Assembly (NCBI RefSeq): GCF_040403615.1
Contig: NZ_JBBAKG010000026.1
Location: 10,681 to 74,680 of the forward strand
Direction: 5' to 3'
Source of the DNA: Haliscomenobacter sp040403615
GTDB lineage: Bacteria; Bacteroidota; Bacteroidia; Chitinophagales; Saprospiraceae
Length of the DNA stretch: 64,000 nt
Position 1 is the first letter of the stretch. The number at the start of each line of letters is the position of its first letter. This document shows positions 8,206-16,732 of this stretch, in pieces. A program made the translations under genes and the position numbers. The notes under the pieces are model-generated. The model worked only from the letters and a program-made list of their open reading frames with translations. It was not told where the DNA came from and did not search any database.

Positions 8206-9477
8206 TTAAGCCAGCTTATTTTCAATCTGAAACTCAGCATAGTATTTCTTGCGGAAATAGCGGTAAGTGAACAATACCAGCACTCCGTAACCTCCGAGCA
8301 TGGCGTAAACGGCATAGGCAAGGAAGGCCGTATAAGAAATATTGGCCTGGCCAAAGTTTTTGTACAGTTGCAAGCCAAAGCTTCCCATGTACCCCCAGGT
8401 ATCGGCCAGGGTAACAATGAAACCAACCGTACCAGGGTATTTAAACGCTCCAATGATGCGGTCAAAATAAATGCCATTGACGGGTACATAGGCCATGTAC
8501 ATGCCTGCACCCACCAGGAGCATCCAGGTTTCTACGCCCAAAATGCCAAACTGGAACAACATTGTGCCCATCACAGCAATAAGCACCCCAGAAAAAGTGA
8601 TGTAATTGATGATCGTAAAAGCCTTGAAGTTGTCTTTGACCCGGATAAGTAAACTAAGCATCAGCAAGATCCCCAGGGCAATGGGGGTTTCGGTTTGAGA
8701 GAATACGGCAGGATTGTCTACGCCTTGCTCGTGGAAAACTTCCCGGCCAAAATTGTCGCGAAAATCGCGCAATACAGTGAGCAACACAAAACCAATGATA
8801 AATAGGATAACCCCATGATAAAAGTGTTGCACAAACCGGCGGCGCTCTGCACGATCCATCGGTACCCGCTCTGTTTTCAGCGCCAGATCCTGTGCATCAG
8901 GTGCGGGCAAACTGACCAATAAATAAAAGAAAACCCCCAGAAAAGGCAGGAACACTGCCGCAGTAACCATGGGCATCATAAATTCAGAAACGCCCCAGTT
9001 TTGCACCACATACAGCGCAATGGTTTTGACAAATCCTGATGCAAAAATAAAAGAGGCGGTTAGCGCGGCGACCAGGATATCGGTTTGTTTGCGTCCTTCA
9101 AGATAGCCTAAGACCAGTCCAAAGATCATCCCCAAACAAAGACCATTCATGAAAAAGAAAATCATGTTAAACGGTGGGGGTACAAACGCAAAGCCTACCA
9201 AACTGAGCCCCGCCCCGCTGATCAATCCTGAAATCAGCCAACCCCTTTGACTTGATTTTACTTCGGAAACGATCTTGATGCCGATCATTTTGGAAAGTGC
9301 ATACCCAAATACTTGCAAATTGAGCAGCCAGATCTTGTAACTCACCCCCCAATACTCCATGCCTTCAAAGGTGGCGGCGGTGATGCCTTTGCGAAAAGCA
9401 TACATACAAGTGTAGGTTCCGAAAGCGGCCAGGGCTGCCCAAAAGGTGATCAGGATATCGCGGCGGGTATTTTGCAT
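8206..9477 (-). CDS. MFS-like membrane transporter, DUF5690 family
   Basis: Polytopic inner-membrane protein with about 12 hydrophobic segments, first at ILITFWAALAAFGTYTCMYAFRKG, with a long cytoplasmic loop after the sixth (ALKTERVPMDRAERRRF). The pattern resembles the DUF5690 branch of the major facilitator superfamily common in Bacteroidota; the substrate is unknown. I chose MQNTRRDIL (9477) because the membrane domain begins right after it. MPILQ (9510) is possible. The ATG at 9531 is less likely because a possible -7 box overlaps it. Confidence 0.8.
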   Translation of the reverse strand: MQNTRRDILITFWAALAAFGTYTCMYAFRKGITAATFEGMEYWGVSYKIWLLNLQVFGYALSKMIGIKIVSEVKSSQRGWLISGLISGAGLSLVGFAFVPPPFNMIFFFMNGLCLGMIFGLVLGYLEGRKQTDILVAALTASFIFASGFVKTIALYVVQNWGVSEFMMPMVTAAVFLPFLGVFFYLLVSLPAPDAQDLALKTERVPMDRAERRRFVQHFYHGVILFIIGFVLLTVLRDFRDNFGREVFHEQGVDNPAVFSQTETPIALGILLMLSLLIRVKDNFKAFTIINYITFSGVLIAVMGTMLFQFGILGVETWMLLVGAGMYMAYVPVNGIYFDRIIGAFKYPGTVGFIVTLADTWGYMGSFGLQLYKNFGQANISYTAFLAYAVYAMLGGYGVLVLFTYRYFRKKYYAEFQIENKLA

Positions 9478-9528
9478 GGTTTGGTGCGTTAATTTTTGCA
9501 AAATGGGCATTTCAGCGCGAAAAAAGAG

Positions 9529-9536
9529 CAACAGTA
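9529..9536 (-). promoter_or_regulatory. Possible -7 box for DUF5690 transporter
   Basis: On the minus strand TACTGTTG differs from TAnnTTTG at one base. It implies transcription starting near 9522, which excludes the longest start for the transporter. Confidence 0.3.
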
Positions 9537-9682
9537 ATAAAACTTGACATAAACTTAACCTTGGGATTCAATGAGAAATTTTTTAAAAAAAATGTCCGAT
9601 TGCATCAACACCATTCGTCTCTATCCAGTCGGTTTTATTGAAAAGACCAAACTCAATTTTTCATACCTTTAAATCAAAAAAA

Positions 9683-10039
9683 ATGGAAAAGTACTTGCTG
9701 TTGTTTCGCAATTCTACGGTAAGTGAAGAAGCTTACCAGGCCATGTCGCCAGAAGAGATGCAAGCCAACCTTGATCTATGGAATCAGTGGATAGGCGGCA
9801 TTGCAGCCCAAGGCAAATTGGTAGGCGGTGAAGCCTTGAAAAATTCAGGAAAAGTGATCAATGGATCCAAACACGTGGTAACCGATGGGCCCTTTGCAGA
9901 AAGCAAAGAACTGGTCAGTGGTTTTTTGATGGTACAAGTAGACAATCAGGAAGAGGCCATTGCGTTATCCACCGGTTGCCCAATTTTCGACATCGAGGGA
10001 AGTGTAGAAGTACGCCCCATCACGTCGACGAACCAATAA
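9683..10039 (+). CDS. YCII / DGPF-domain protein
   Basis: Small cytoplasmic protein (118 residues) of the YCII-related, DGPF-motif family, dimeric alpha-beta barrel fold. The hallmark DGPFAESKEL is at about 73-82, after the KLVGGEAL strand. The start MEKYLLLFRN (9683) matches the family; an upstream ATG at 9638 adds 15 unrelated residues. The next gene, three bases past the stop, is an ECF42-type sigma factor. DGPF proteins are known companions of ECF42 sigma factors, which supports both calls. No enzymatic activity can be assigned. Confidence 0.9.
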   Translation: MEKYLLLFRNSTVSEEAYQAMSPEEMQANLDLWNQWIGGIAAQGKLVGGEALKNSGKVINGSKHVVTDGPFAESKELVSGFLMVQVDNQEEAIALSTGCPIFDIEGSVEVRPITSTNQ

Positions 10040-10042
10040 ATC

Positions 10043-11305
10043 GTGATTGACCTACCTGCAAATACTACAGTGGAGCACCTTTTCAGGCACGAATCTGGAA
10101 AGATGCTCGCTGTTTTGGTAAAATTATTTGGCTTGAGTCAGGTGGAAATTGCAGAAGACATTGTACAAGAAACCTTACTCAATGCCCTGGAAACCTGGAA
10201 AATAAAAGGCTTGCCCGACGATCCTCGTGCATGGTTGTACCGTTCTGCCAAAAACCGCACCATTGATTACCTGCGAAGAGAACGCAACTTCAAAGAGCGG
10301 ATCGCCCCGCAATACCAATCCAACGCGCAACCGTTGGAATCATCCTGGCTGGATGGCTATTTTCTGGATAGCGAAATTGAAGATGCTCAATTGCGCATGA
10401 TGTTCGCTACCTGTCATCCGGACATTCCCCTCGAATCTCAGCTTGCCTTGATGTTGCGTACGTTGTGTGGCCTGAGTACCCAGGAAATTGCCGCTGCATT
10501 TTTGATCCCCACGGATTCCATCATCAAACGGCTTTACCGCGCCAAAGAAAAAATCCGGGAAGAGAAATTATCGCTGGAAGTACCGATGGGGCAAGAACTA
10601 CTGTCTCGATTGGATGCTGTTTTGCAGGCCATTTATTTGCTTTTCAACGAGGGTTACAAATCTGCTTCCAGCGACAGTATCGTGCGGCATGAACTGTGTG
10701 CTGAAGCCATCCGTTTAGGGACTTTATTGGGCAAAAATCCCCTTAGTGATTTGCCCAAGACCCACGCATTGATGGCTTTGATGTGTTTTCATGCTTCACG
10801 TCTCGATAGCCGCATGAATGCGGAAGGAGAGATCATCTTATTGGAACACCAGGATCGGAGCACCTGGAATCAGCAATTGATTGCGCTAGGCAACACCCAT
10901 TTCAAACAATCCAGCCAAGGCAACGACATTTCGGTGTATCATGTGGAAGCAGCCATTGCTTCTTACCATGTTGGCGCGCCCGATTTTACCCACACCAATT
11001 GGCAAGCCATTTTTTATTGTTACAATTTGCTTTACAACCTGAGTCCCTCCCCCGTCGTTGCCTTCAATCGAGCTATTGCCTTGGGGTATGCAGAAGGTGC
11101 AAATGCGGGAATTGAGGCCATATTAAAAGTTGAGGGCTTGGAAAAAAGCCATTTGTACCATACTGCGTTGGGAGACTTTTACCAAAAAACCGGAGATGCC
11201 ATTTCAGCAAAAATGGCCTATTCACGGGCCCTAGAGTTGGCGGCTTTGCCTGCGGAGCAAAAAGTAATCAGGCAAAAGCTGAATAACGAGCAAAAGAACG
11301 GCTGA
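10043..11305 (+). CDS. ECF42-type RNA polymerase sigma factor
   Basis: Extracytoplasmic-function sigma factor with a long C-terminal extension. Region 2 covers about 15-80 (AEDIVQETLLNALETW, DDPRAWLYRSAKNRTIDYLRRE), region 4 about 125-180 (LCGLSTQEIAAAFLIP, IIKRLYRAKEKIR), and residues about 190-415 are helical and TPR-like (LLFNEGYKSASSD, VAFNRAIALGYAEG, ALGDFYQKTGDAISA). The 420-residue length and this extension are the ECF42 signature; the group lacks an anti-sigma factor and its C-terminal domain is thought to control activity. GTG start. Almost certainly co-transcribed with the preceding DGPF gene, a likely target. Confidence 0.92.
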   Translation: MIDLPANTTVEHLFRHESGKMLAVLVKLFGLSQVEIAEDIVQETLLNALETWKIKGLPDDPRAWLYRSAKNRTIDYLRRERNFKERIAPQYQSNAQPLESSWLDGYFLDSEIEDAQLRMMFATCHPDIPLESQLALMLRTLCGLSTQEIAAAFLIPTDSIIKRLYRAKEKIREEKLSLEVPMGQELLSRLDAVLQAIYLLFNEGYKSASSDSIVRHELCAEAIRLGTLLGKNPLSDLPKTHALMALMCFHASRLDSRMNAEGEIILLEHQDRSTWNQQLIALGNTHFKQSSQGNDISVYHVEAAIASYHVGAPDFTHTNWQAIFYCYNLLYNLSPSPVVAFNRAIALGYAEGANAGIEAILKVEGLEKSHLYHTALGDFYQKTGDAISAKMAYSRALELAALPAEQKVIRQKLNNEQKNG

Positions 11306-11310
11306 TTGCG

Positions 11311-11318
11311 TAACTTTG
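11311..11318 (+). promoter_or_regulatory. Promoter -7 box for small hypothetical gene
   Basis: TAACTTTG matches TAnnTTTG just after the ECF42 stop, about 50 bases before the apparent TTG start of the next gene. Confidence 0.5.
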
Positions 11319-11370
11319 TCCAATTGGAAGGAGATTTTCCCCTTCCCACACTTTTATCAATATTTCCATC

Positions 11371-11751
11371 TTGCGCGATCAACAATTGTTGGGCATTCGC
11401 CCTGAATTACAGCTCGATACCACAGCATCTACTCCAGCCGAGCTTTTTCAAAATCAGACCTTGCGTCAAATTCTCAAGTTTCAACACGATTTGCTCGTGG
11501 CAGGTTTTCGGTCTTACATCCGCAAGCGCCATGGCGTGTACAAGGCCCTCTCCGAAAAAGGACGCCAAGATTGGATAGCCAATAGTTTGCAAAAAGACCA
11601 GCAACTGCGGCAATTGATGGCAGGGATGGTTATTGGGCAATTTACGATTGGAGAGTGGGAAGAATTTGCAGCCAACGAAGCGGAATACTTGCGGCGTTTG
11701 ATCGCCATGATGATCCAACGCTTGCAATCGGTTGCTGATGAATTGGGATGA
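11371..11751 (+). CDS. Conserved-looking small hypothetical protein, TTG start
   Basis: 126 residues, all-helical in appearance, no signal peptide or membrane segment. Features: LGIRPELQLD near 7-16, ELFQNQTLRQILKFQHDLL at 24-42, then a charged helical second half (LRQLMAGMVIGQFTIGEWEEF, LRRLIAMMIQRLQ). I do not recognise a function with certainty. There is no in-frame ATG between the upstream stop at 11311 and the coding start, so TTG at 11371 (or an ATT/ATC just ahead) must be used. It is followed at 11789 by long palindromic repeat copy A. Confidence 0.65.
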   Translation: MRDQQLLGIRPELQLDTTASTPAELFQNQTLRQILKFQHDLLVAGFRSYIRKRHGVYKALSEKGRQDWIANSLQKDQQLRQLMAGMVIGQFTIGEWEEFAANEAEYLRRLIAMMIQRLQSVADELG

Positions 11752-11788
11752 AACCCATGTTGTGAGCTATCGACTTAAGTTCATTTGC

Positions 11789-11914
11789 GCAGCTCCGCTG
11801 CATTTTAATTCACCACGACGAAACGACGAACACGACGTTAGCTCCGCCCAACCCGACGCAAGCGTCGTGTTCGTCGTGTCGTGGTGGTGAATTAATGTTT
11901 TGGCGCAGCCAAAA
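11789..11914. repeat. Long palindromic intergenic repeat, copy A
   Basis: Order: short palindrome GCAGC-TCC-GCTGC (11789-11801); 33-bp left arm (11805-11837) starting TTAATTCACCACGACG; centre with TTAGCTCCGC and the mini-hairpin CGACGC-AA-GCGTCG; right arm (11863-11895), the near-perfect reverse complement; short palindrome TTTTGGC-GCA-GCCAAAA (11898-11914). The arms are built from repeated ACGACG. It lies between two convergent genes. Confidence 0.9.
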
Positions 11915-11972
11915 TTCCCTTTTTTTCCTTTTCATTGGAATTTAAATGAAGATTGGAGAAAGTAGACACAGA

Positions 11973-12611
11973 TTATTGCCCTTCTCCACCTTCTACCAAC
12001 TGGCGGCCAGCTTCGGTAAAGGCTTCCAAATCAGCCAGCAAGACCTTCGCTTGCTCGGCGATGTTGTGTAACTCGTCTACGTTCTGGTTCAGTTTTTGGC
12101 GAATACTGGAAGCCACCAATACCATTTGGAAATCATTGCCCGACTCCAGTACGCTGGTGACTTTGTCGATGCTTTCGCCAGCTTCTTTAAAGGTTATGTC
12201 CCATTTTTTGCGCAACTCTGAGTTCTTAGCCAATTCTTCCTTGCGCAATTTTTCATTGTGGATGCTGCTGCTCAATTGATCCAGGGTAGCAAAGTAAGCA
12301 TCGGAGCTTTTGCCTACGCGCTCAAAATCATTTTTGAGTTTGCCATAGCGAGACTGGATACCCGTCCATTCTTTTTCAAAGTCTTTGGAAACTTCAGGCA
12401 GATCCGGGTTGGGTTGGGTCAAGCTCTCTTCTGCTTCTTGCAGGGTTTCTACCACCTGGGTGGAAAGTTTTACCCGGTTTTTTTCAAAAGACTCGATGGA
12501 GCTTTTCAACACTTCCCCGTGTTTGAGGGCTTTTTTGGTTGTTTCCCAGCGGCAACCGCCCAGGGTAAGCACCAACAAAAGTAGGGTGCCAGTCATTGTT
12601 TTACGGATCAT
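11973..12611 (-). CDS. Small helical lipoprotein, function unknown
   Basis: Starting at MIRKTMTG (12611) gives a lipoprotein signal with the lipobox LTLGGC and a mature protein of about 194 residues. The mature part is almost entirely charged heptad-like helix (SSIESFEKNRVKLSTQVVET, IHNEKLRKEELAKNSELRKK, VDELHNIAEQAKVLLADLE), so a coiled-coil periplasmic or membrane-attached protein. An upstream ATG at 12668 would place 19 extra residues ahead of the signal peptide and is unlikely. I do not recognise the family. Convergent with the small hypothetical gene across repeat copy A. Confidence 0.75.
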   Translation of the reverse strand: MIRKTMTGTLLLLVLTLGGCRWETTKKALKHGEVLKSSIESFEKNRVKLSTQVVETLQEAEESLTQPNPDLPEVSKDFEKEWTGIQSRYGKLKNDFERVGKSSDAYFATLDQLSSSIHNEKLRKEELAKNSELRKKWDITFKEAGESIDKVTSVLESGNDFQMVLVASSIRQKLNQNVDELHNIAEQAKVLLADLEAFTEAGRQLVEGGEGQ

Positions 12612-12823
12612 CTTCGGTTGGTATTGCTTAGCGTTTGAAAAACCTTCGAAAGGTAAACAAAAAAGCAAATAAACCTAAAACACAAAATAAAAAGTCGGGA
12701 ATGAAATGGTAATTTTCTCTCCTCATAAAGGGGGAGATTTTTCAATTCCTCTTTGAGGGCGAAGCGAAAGGAAGAAATAAGCCCGATCTTTGAACCATCA
12801 ATTCAACCAAAGAACTCAGTCGT

Positions 12824-14059
12824 ATGAAATCGCACCAAATCATGGCACTCCTAACCACAATGTCTTTTTTCCAACTGCTGAATGCGCAAAGCACCGAAGA
12901 CCATTACCTAGGGACTTTCAGCAATCAGCAAACTGGCCTGGTCTTGTCCATGGGTAAAACGGCCAATGGCAGCTACCAGGGGTTCTTTCAACTACAAGGG
13001 CAGCAATTTCCTTTCGCCAATGGCCAAAAAGTGCTGGGTATGATCAATGCGGAATACCAGTACAATGGTTCGGCCTTTGCTTTTTCCTTGTCGCGGTTGT
13101 TGGGTGAATATTACGTAACCAGCGAAGGGGTGAGCATCCCCGTGGTCAAAACATCCGATCAACCCGTTGCGGGTAATAAATCCACCCTGGGTGCAAATGC
13201 GCCTAAAACCAGTACCCTTCCAACAACCTCCACAGGAGCAACCAATGACAAAGCTACGTCTACCGCACCTGTAGCTACCGGAGCCCGGGTGAGCGATCCT
13301 TACAGCGGATTCTCCTTTCAATGCCCTAGCGGTTGGCAAAGTCAAGCGCAAGGAGGCGGGTTTGTGTTGAACAAGCCGGGTGCAGAGGTTCCTTTAAGCG
13401 TGAGTACCCATGACTACAATAGCCTGGCCGAAATCCGTGCCCAGGTCATGGATGCCAATGACCCCAGCACCAATAGTTACCTCAAAGGGCAGACCCAAGC
13501 TTATGGCAGCAATGCTTTACTGATTCGCTTTGATGGTACGGTCAAAGGTCAGGCAGTGGTCATCGAAATGATCAGTATGCTTTCACCCAATGGAGGCGGA
13601 ATCAATATTGCGGCAACCGGTGCAGCCAATTTGTACAACGCCACGTATACTTCCTCATTGAAATCTGTGGCCAACAGTATACAGTTCAGCAAGCCACAAG
13701 TGTCCGGTATTGCCGAGCAATGGAAGCAAAAAGTAAAAGGCAAAAGATTGGAATATTTCAAAACGGGCAATGGGCTGGCCGATCATTTCACCATTCATGT
13801 GTGTTCCAACGGCGCTTTTGTGTACAAAAACGACAGCTCTTACAGCTCCAACAATACCTCAGGTGATTTTTCATATGCCAGCGCGGGAGCAGATGAAGGC
13901 AAATGGCAGGTGATTGCCAAAGGAACGCAACCCACTTTGGTACTGAAGTTCAACGATGGTCGGGTTTGGGAATACCCCCTTGCCAATGGTCAGGCAGGCA
14001 ATGAAATCCTGCTCAACGGTAAAAGATATTTTGTGCAAGCGGGTACGGTATGCAATTGA
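12824..14059 (+). CDS. Secreted protein of unknown function
   Basis: Signal peptide about 1-22 (MALLTTMSFFQLLNAQ). Residues 25-110 form a beta-rich unit (YLGTFSNQQTGLVLSMGKT, GSYQGFFQLQG). A Ser/Thr/Pro-rich linker covers about 120-155. A second domain follows (YSGFSFQCPSGWQSQAQGGG) that resembles the fold of small PsbP/serine-protease-associated domains seen in secreted bacterial proteins. The C-terminal domain, about 300-411 (FTIHVCSNGAFVYKND, GKWQVIAKGTQPTLVLKF, VWEYPLANG), contains two Cys that could form a disulfide. I do not recognise a function. It sits between palindrome copies A and B. Confidence 0.75.
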   Translation: MKSHQIMALLTTMSFFQLLNAQSTEDHYLGTFSNQQTGLVLSMGKTANGSYQGFFQLQGQQFPFANGQKVLGMINAEYQYNGSAFAFSLSRLLGEYYVTSEGVSIPVVKTSDQPVAGNKSTLGANAPKTSTLPTTSTGATNDKATSTAPVATGARVSDPYSGFSFQCPSGWQSQAQGGGFVLNKPGAEVPLSVSTHDYNSLAEIRAQVMDANDPSTNSYLKGQTQAYGSNALLIRFDGTVKGQAVVIEMISMLSPNGGGINIAATGAANLYNATYTSSLKSVANSIQFSKPQVSGIAEQWKQKVKGKRLEYFKTGNGLADHFTIHVCSNGAFVYKNDSSYSSNNTSGDFSYASAGADEGKWQVIAKGTQPTLVLKFNDGRVWEYPLANGQAGNEILLNGKRYFVQAGTVCN

Positions 14060-14089
14060 AGCAACAGAATGGCAAGTCACATTACGCAG

Positions 14090-14215
14090 GCAGCTACGCT
14101 GCATTTTTATTCACCACGACGCCACGACGAACACGACGTTAGCTCCGCACTACACGACGCAAGCGTCGTGTTCGTCGTGGCGTCGTGGTGAATAAATCAA
14201 GCAGCGAAGCTGCTT
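14090..14215. repeat. Long palindromic intergenic repeat, copy B
   Basis: Perfect 33-bp arms (14106-14138 and 14164-14196) beginning TTTATTCACCACGACG, flanked by short palindromes GCAGC-TAC-GCTGC (14090-14102) and AAGCAGC-GAA-GCTGCTT (14199-14215). The centre repeats the TTAGCTCCGC...GACGCAAGCGTC pattern of copy A in the same orientation. Confidence 0.92.
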
Positions 14216-14302
14216 ACCGCAAATTATGAGTGAGTAAAAAATAAGTGCTACCTTGAGTGCTACACGATTGGTTTTATGCCAATTTGACCTCAACTCCACT
14301 GT

Positions 14303-14899
14303 TTGCAAACCCAATTCGACTGCCTCATCAATAGTTTTCTGGAACACAACGTCGGCCTGGCCGAACATTTTTTGCAAGAACCCCTGGCCATTCAACTCAA
14401 AGCAAATCTGCTCGCGCTGCACCATGACCAACAACTTCGGGAAGCGGGCATTGGCAATCGGACAGTGCATGTACAGGATAAATTGTTGCGCAGCGACAAG
14501 ATCTACTGGCTGGATCGATTGCACGAGAATGTAGCCGAGAATCTCTTTCTCGATCTGATGGACAATTTTGTGGTTTACCTCAACAGTACTTGTTATACGG
14601 GCATCACCGGGTATGAATTTCATTATGCACTGTATGAAAAAGGTAGTTTTTACAAGCGCCACCTTGATCAGTTTCGGAGCGACAACAGCCGGGTGTTTTC
14701 CATGATCATGTACCTGAATGCCGATTGGCAAAGTCAGGACAGTGGCGAGCTGTGCATTTATCACTCCGATCATACGCAAACCATCGCGCCACTCAATGGT
14801 CAATGTGTGTTTTTCAAAAGCAATGAACTGGAGCATGAGGTGCTGGAAACACATGCCGTTCGGATGAGCATTACGGGTTGGTTGAAAGTTGGAAGTTAG
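14303..14899 (+). CDS. 2-oxoglutarate/Fe(II) oxygenase
   Basis: Cytoplasmic Fe(II)- and 2-oxoglutarate-dependent dioxygenase of the prolyl-4-hydroxylase-like type. Iron ligands: His120 and Asp122 in YKRHLDQF and His178 in LEHEVL; Arg187 in VRMSITGW would bind 2-oxoglutarate. The double-stranded beta-helix core spans about 100-198 (FHYALYEKGSFY, SMIMYLNADW). The substrate cannot be told from the sequence. No in-frame ATG follows the upstream stop at 14285, so the TTG at 14303 is the likely start. The gene is flanked on both sides by copies B and C of the long palindrome, and its last codons run into a GTTGAAAGTTGGAAGTT low-complexity tract. Confidence 0.87.
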   Translation: MQTQFDCLINSFLEHNVGLAEHFLQEPLAIQLKANLLALHHDQQLREAGIGNRTVHVQDKLLRSDKIYWLDRLHENVAENLFLDLMDNFVVYLNSTCYTGITGYEFHYALYEKGSFYKRHLDQFRSDNSRVFSMIMYLNADWQSQDSGELCIYHSDHTQTIAPLNGQCVFFKSNELEHEVLETHAVRMSITGWLKVGS

Positions 14900-14929
14900 A
14901 GAGGTTTTCAAGTTAAGTAGATCTGAAAA

Positions 14930-15088
14930 TTTTGGCTTCGCCAAAAACAAACATTCACCACGACGACACAACGAACACGACGTTAGCTCCGCGCAACCCA
15001 ACGCAAGCGTCGGGTAATTGGGGTGCGCAGCACGCCAATCGTCGTGTTCGTCGTGTCGTCGTGGTGAATTAATATGCAGCGGAGCTGC
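14930..15088. repeat. Long palindromic intergenic repeat, copy C, with nested insertion
   Basis: Short palindrome TTTTGGC-TTC-GCCAAAA (14930-14946), left arm 14953-14982, right arm 15040-15069, short palindrome GCAGC-GGA-GCTGC (15076-15088). Compared with A and B the centre carries an extra 27 bases (15013-15039) containing its own palindrome ATTGGGGTGC-GCA-GCACGCCAAT, bordered by CGTCG on both sides. Confidence 0.9.
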
Positions 15089-15105
15089 TTACTGTATAAT
15101 GAGAG

Positions 15106-16731
15106 TTAATTCACCTCCAAGACCACTTCAACCCTGCGGTTTTTTGCTTTGTTTTGATCCGTAGAATTTGATACCACTGGCACCAATTCGCCCTTAGCCG
15201 CAATTTTTGCAATCAAACCCTGGGTTGCAAAAAAATCAGCGACAGCCTTGGCGCGGCGTTCCGATAATCTTTGATTGTAATCCGAAGAACCAGCGTCATC
15301 GGTGTGGCCAACGATGGTCAGTTCATAGCGGTTGGCTTTTTTGGCGGATTCGGCCACTTGGCGCAAATCTTCCTTGCTACTTTCGCTCAATTCTGCCTGA
15401 TCAAATGCGAACAATATGGTAGAACTGGTTTTGCTGCTTTTTACCGGGATTTCAACCACTGGTTCCGGCTGTTTGGCCACTGGTTCTTCCAAATTTGCAG
15501 GATCAATTTCAAAAGAAATGTCCAGTACTTCCGGGGTATTTTCATCGATGACGATCTTCTTTTCGATGGAAGGATAGCCGTCGGCAAAATTAACCCGGAT
15601 GGTGTATTCTCCTGGATAGCGGGGAAAAGACATGGAATAAGCTCCACTCAGAGCATTGCTGCGGGCTTTGCCAAAAATCTCATCGGATTCGTCGTGCCGA
15701 AAAAACAGGTTGGACTCCAAAAAACCTTTGCCTTTTTCCTTCACCAAACCGTTGACAATGAGTACGGCTTCCGGCTTGATGCGGGCATCAACTTTATCGC
15801 CCAAATTGGCATAATAAATATCGCCATCTCTTACAAAATAAACATCATTGCGCGGGGCATCCAGCACAAAACCGTAATCTTCATTGGGGGTATTGAATGG
15901 CTTGCCGATGTTGATCAATTCTCCGGTGGTGGCTCCGCCTTCGAGGGTAGTTTTGAAGATGTCCAGTTTGCCAAAGCCACCCCAGCCATCGGAAGCGAAG
16001 TAGATGGTTTTGCTGTCGGCGCCAATAAATACGGAGCGTTCATCGCCCTGGGTAGACACATCGAGTTTTTGGGGCAAACCCCAAACGCCTTCTTCATCTT
16101 TGCGGCTGATGTATAAATCCATTGGCCCATCGTAAGACCTTCCACAGGCAATGATCATGATTCGGCCATTTGGGGCGATGGACATGCCATCGGTAGCCGA
16201 AAACTGAGACATCTGAAAAAAACGGGTGATACCAGAACCCAGTCCGCGAGGATCTTCCCAACGATCTCCATGCAGTTCCGCCCGGTAATACGGGCCGCCA
16301 GAGTAAGACCAATCGCCACGCCAGCTTTCAAAATAAATGGTTTGTCCATCGGCGGAGATATTTGGTTCGTCTTCGCCATTGGAAGTATTGATCGAGGATT
16401 GGAGGCAAGTTGGGGAAGTCCAGTTGCCGTTCTTTTTCTCAGCATACCACACATCGCCATCGGCTTCTCTTACGCCCCGGTAGCTGGTGGTAAATTGCGA
16501 CCATTCCTGCCCACCTCGGCCGCTCATGAAATACAAATACTGGCCATTGGGGGTGATGGAGAGGTTGATGTCGCGCTGGGGCGAATTGAGTACACTTAAC
16601 GCGCTTGGCTTGATGGACCAATCCTGGAGGGTAATGGCCTTTTTCTGGTTCTGAGCAAAAAGTGATTGCAGACCAAAAAATACCAGGAAGCAAAGGTAGA
16701 GTGGGGTACGCATATGGATTCTTTTTTTCAA
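15106..16731 (-). CDS. OmpA-family protein with PD40 beta-propeller
   Basis: Secreted or outer-membrane-associated protein that should bind peptidoglycan through its C-terminus. Signal peptide about 7-26 (LYLCFLVFFGLQSLFAQ); the start may be MRTPLYL at 16713. Residues about 50-320 hold WD40-like PD40 repeats (PNGQYLYFMSGRGG, EDEPNISADGQTIYFESWRG, DERSVFIGADSKTIYFASDG, YGFVLDAPRNDVYFV). A carboxypeptidase-like sandwich of about 90 residues follows, then a Pro-rich linker, then the OmpA domain, about 430-541, with ILFAFDQAELS, TIVGHTDDAGSSDYNQRLSE and a final NRRVEVVLEV. This architecture is common in Bacteroidota, including T9SS-linked PorE-like proteins. Confidence 0.92.
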   Translation of the reverse strand: MKKRIHMRTPLYLCFLVFFGLQSLFAQNQKKAITLQDWSIKPSALSVLNSPQRDINLSITPNGQYLYFMSGRGGQEWSQFTTSYRGVREADGDVWYAEKKNGNWTSPTCLQSSINTSNGEDEPNISADGQTIYFESWRGDWSYSGGPYYRAELHGDRWEDPRGLGSGITRFFQMSQFSATDGMSIAPNGRIMIIACGRSYDGPMDLYISRKDEEGVWGLPQKLDVSTQGDERSVFIGADSKTIYFASDGWGGFGKLDIFKTTLEGGATTGELINIGKPFNTPNEDYGFVLDAPRNDVYFVRDGDIYYANLGDKVDARIKPEAVLIVNGLVKEKGKGFLESNLFFRHDESDEIFGKARSNALSGAYSMSFPRYPGEYTIRVNFADGYPSIEKKIVIDENTPEVLDISFEIDPANLEEPVAKQPEPVVEIPVKSSKTSSTILFAFDQAELSESSKEDLRQVAESAKKANRYELTIVGHTDDAGSSDYNQRLSERRAKAVADFFATQGLIAKIAAKGELVPVVSNSTDQNKAKNRRVEVVLEVN

Positions 16732-16732
16732 T

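Noticed and set aside
14150..15001. Minus-strand frame of 283 codons across the oxygenase gene and palindrome copies
   Set aside because: Antisense to a gene with intact iron-binding residues and it crosses two repeats; no protein features.
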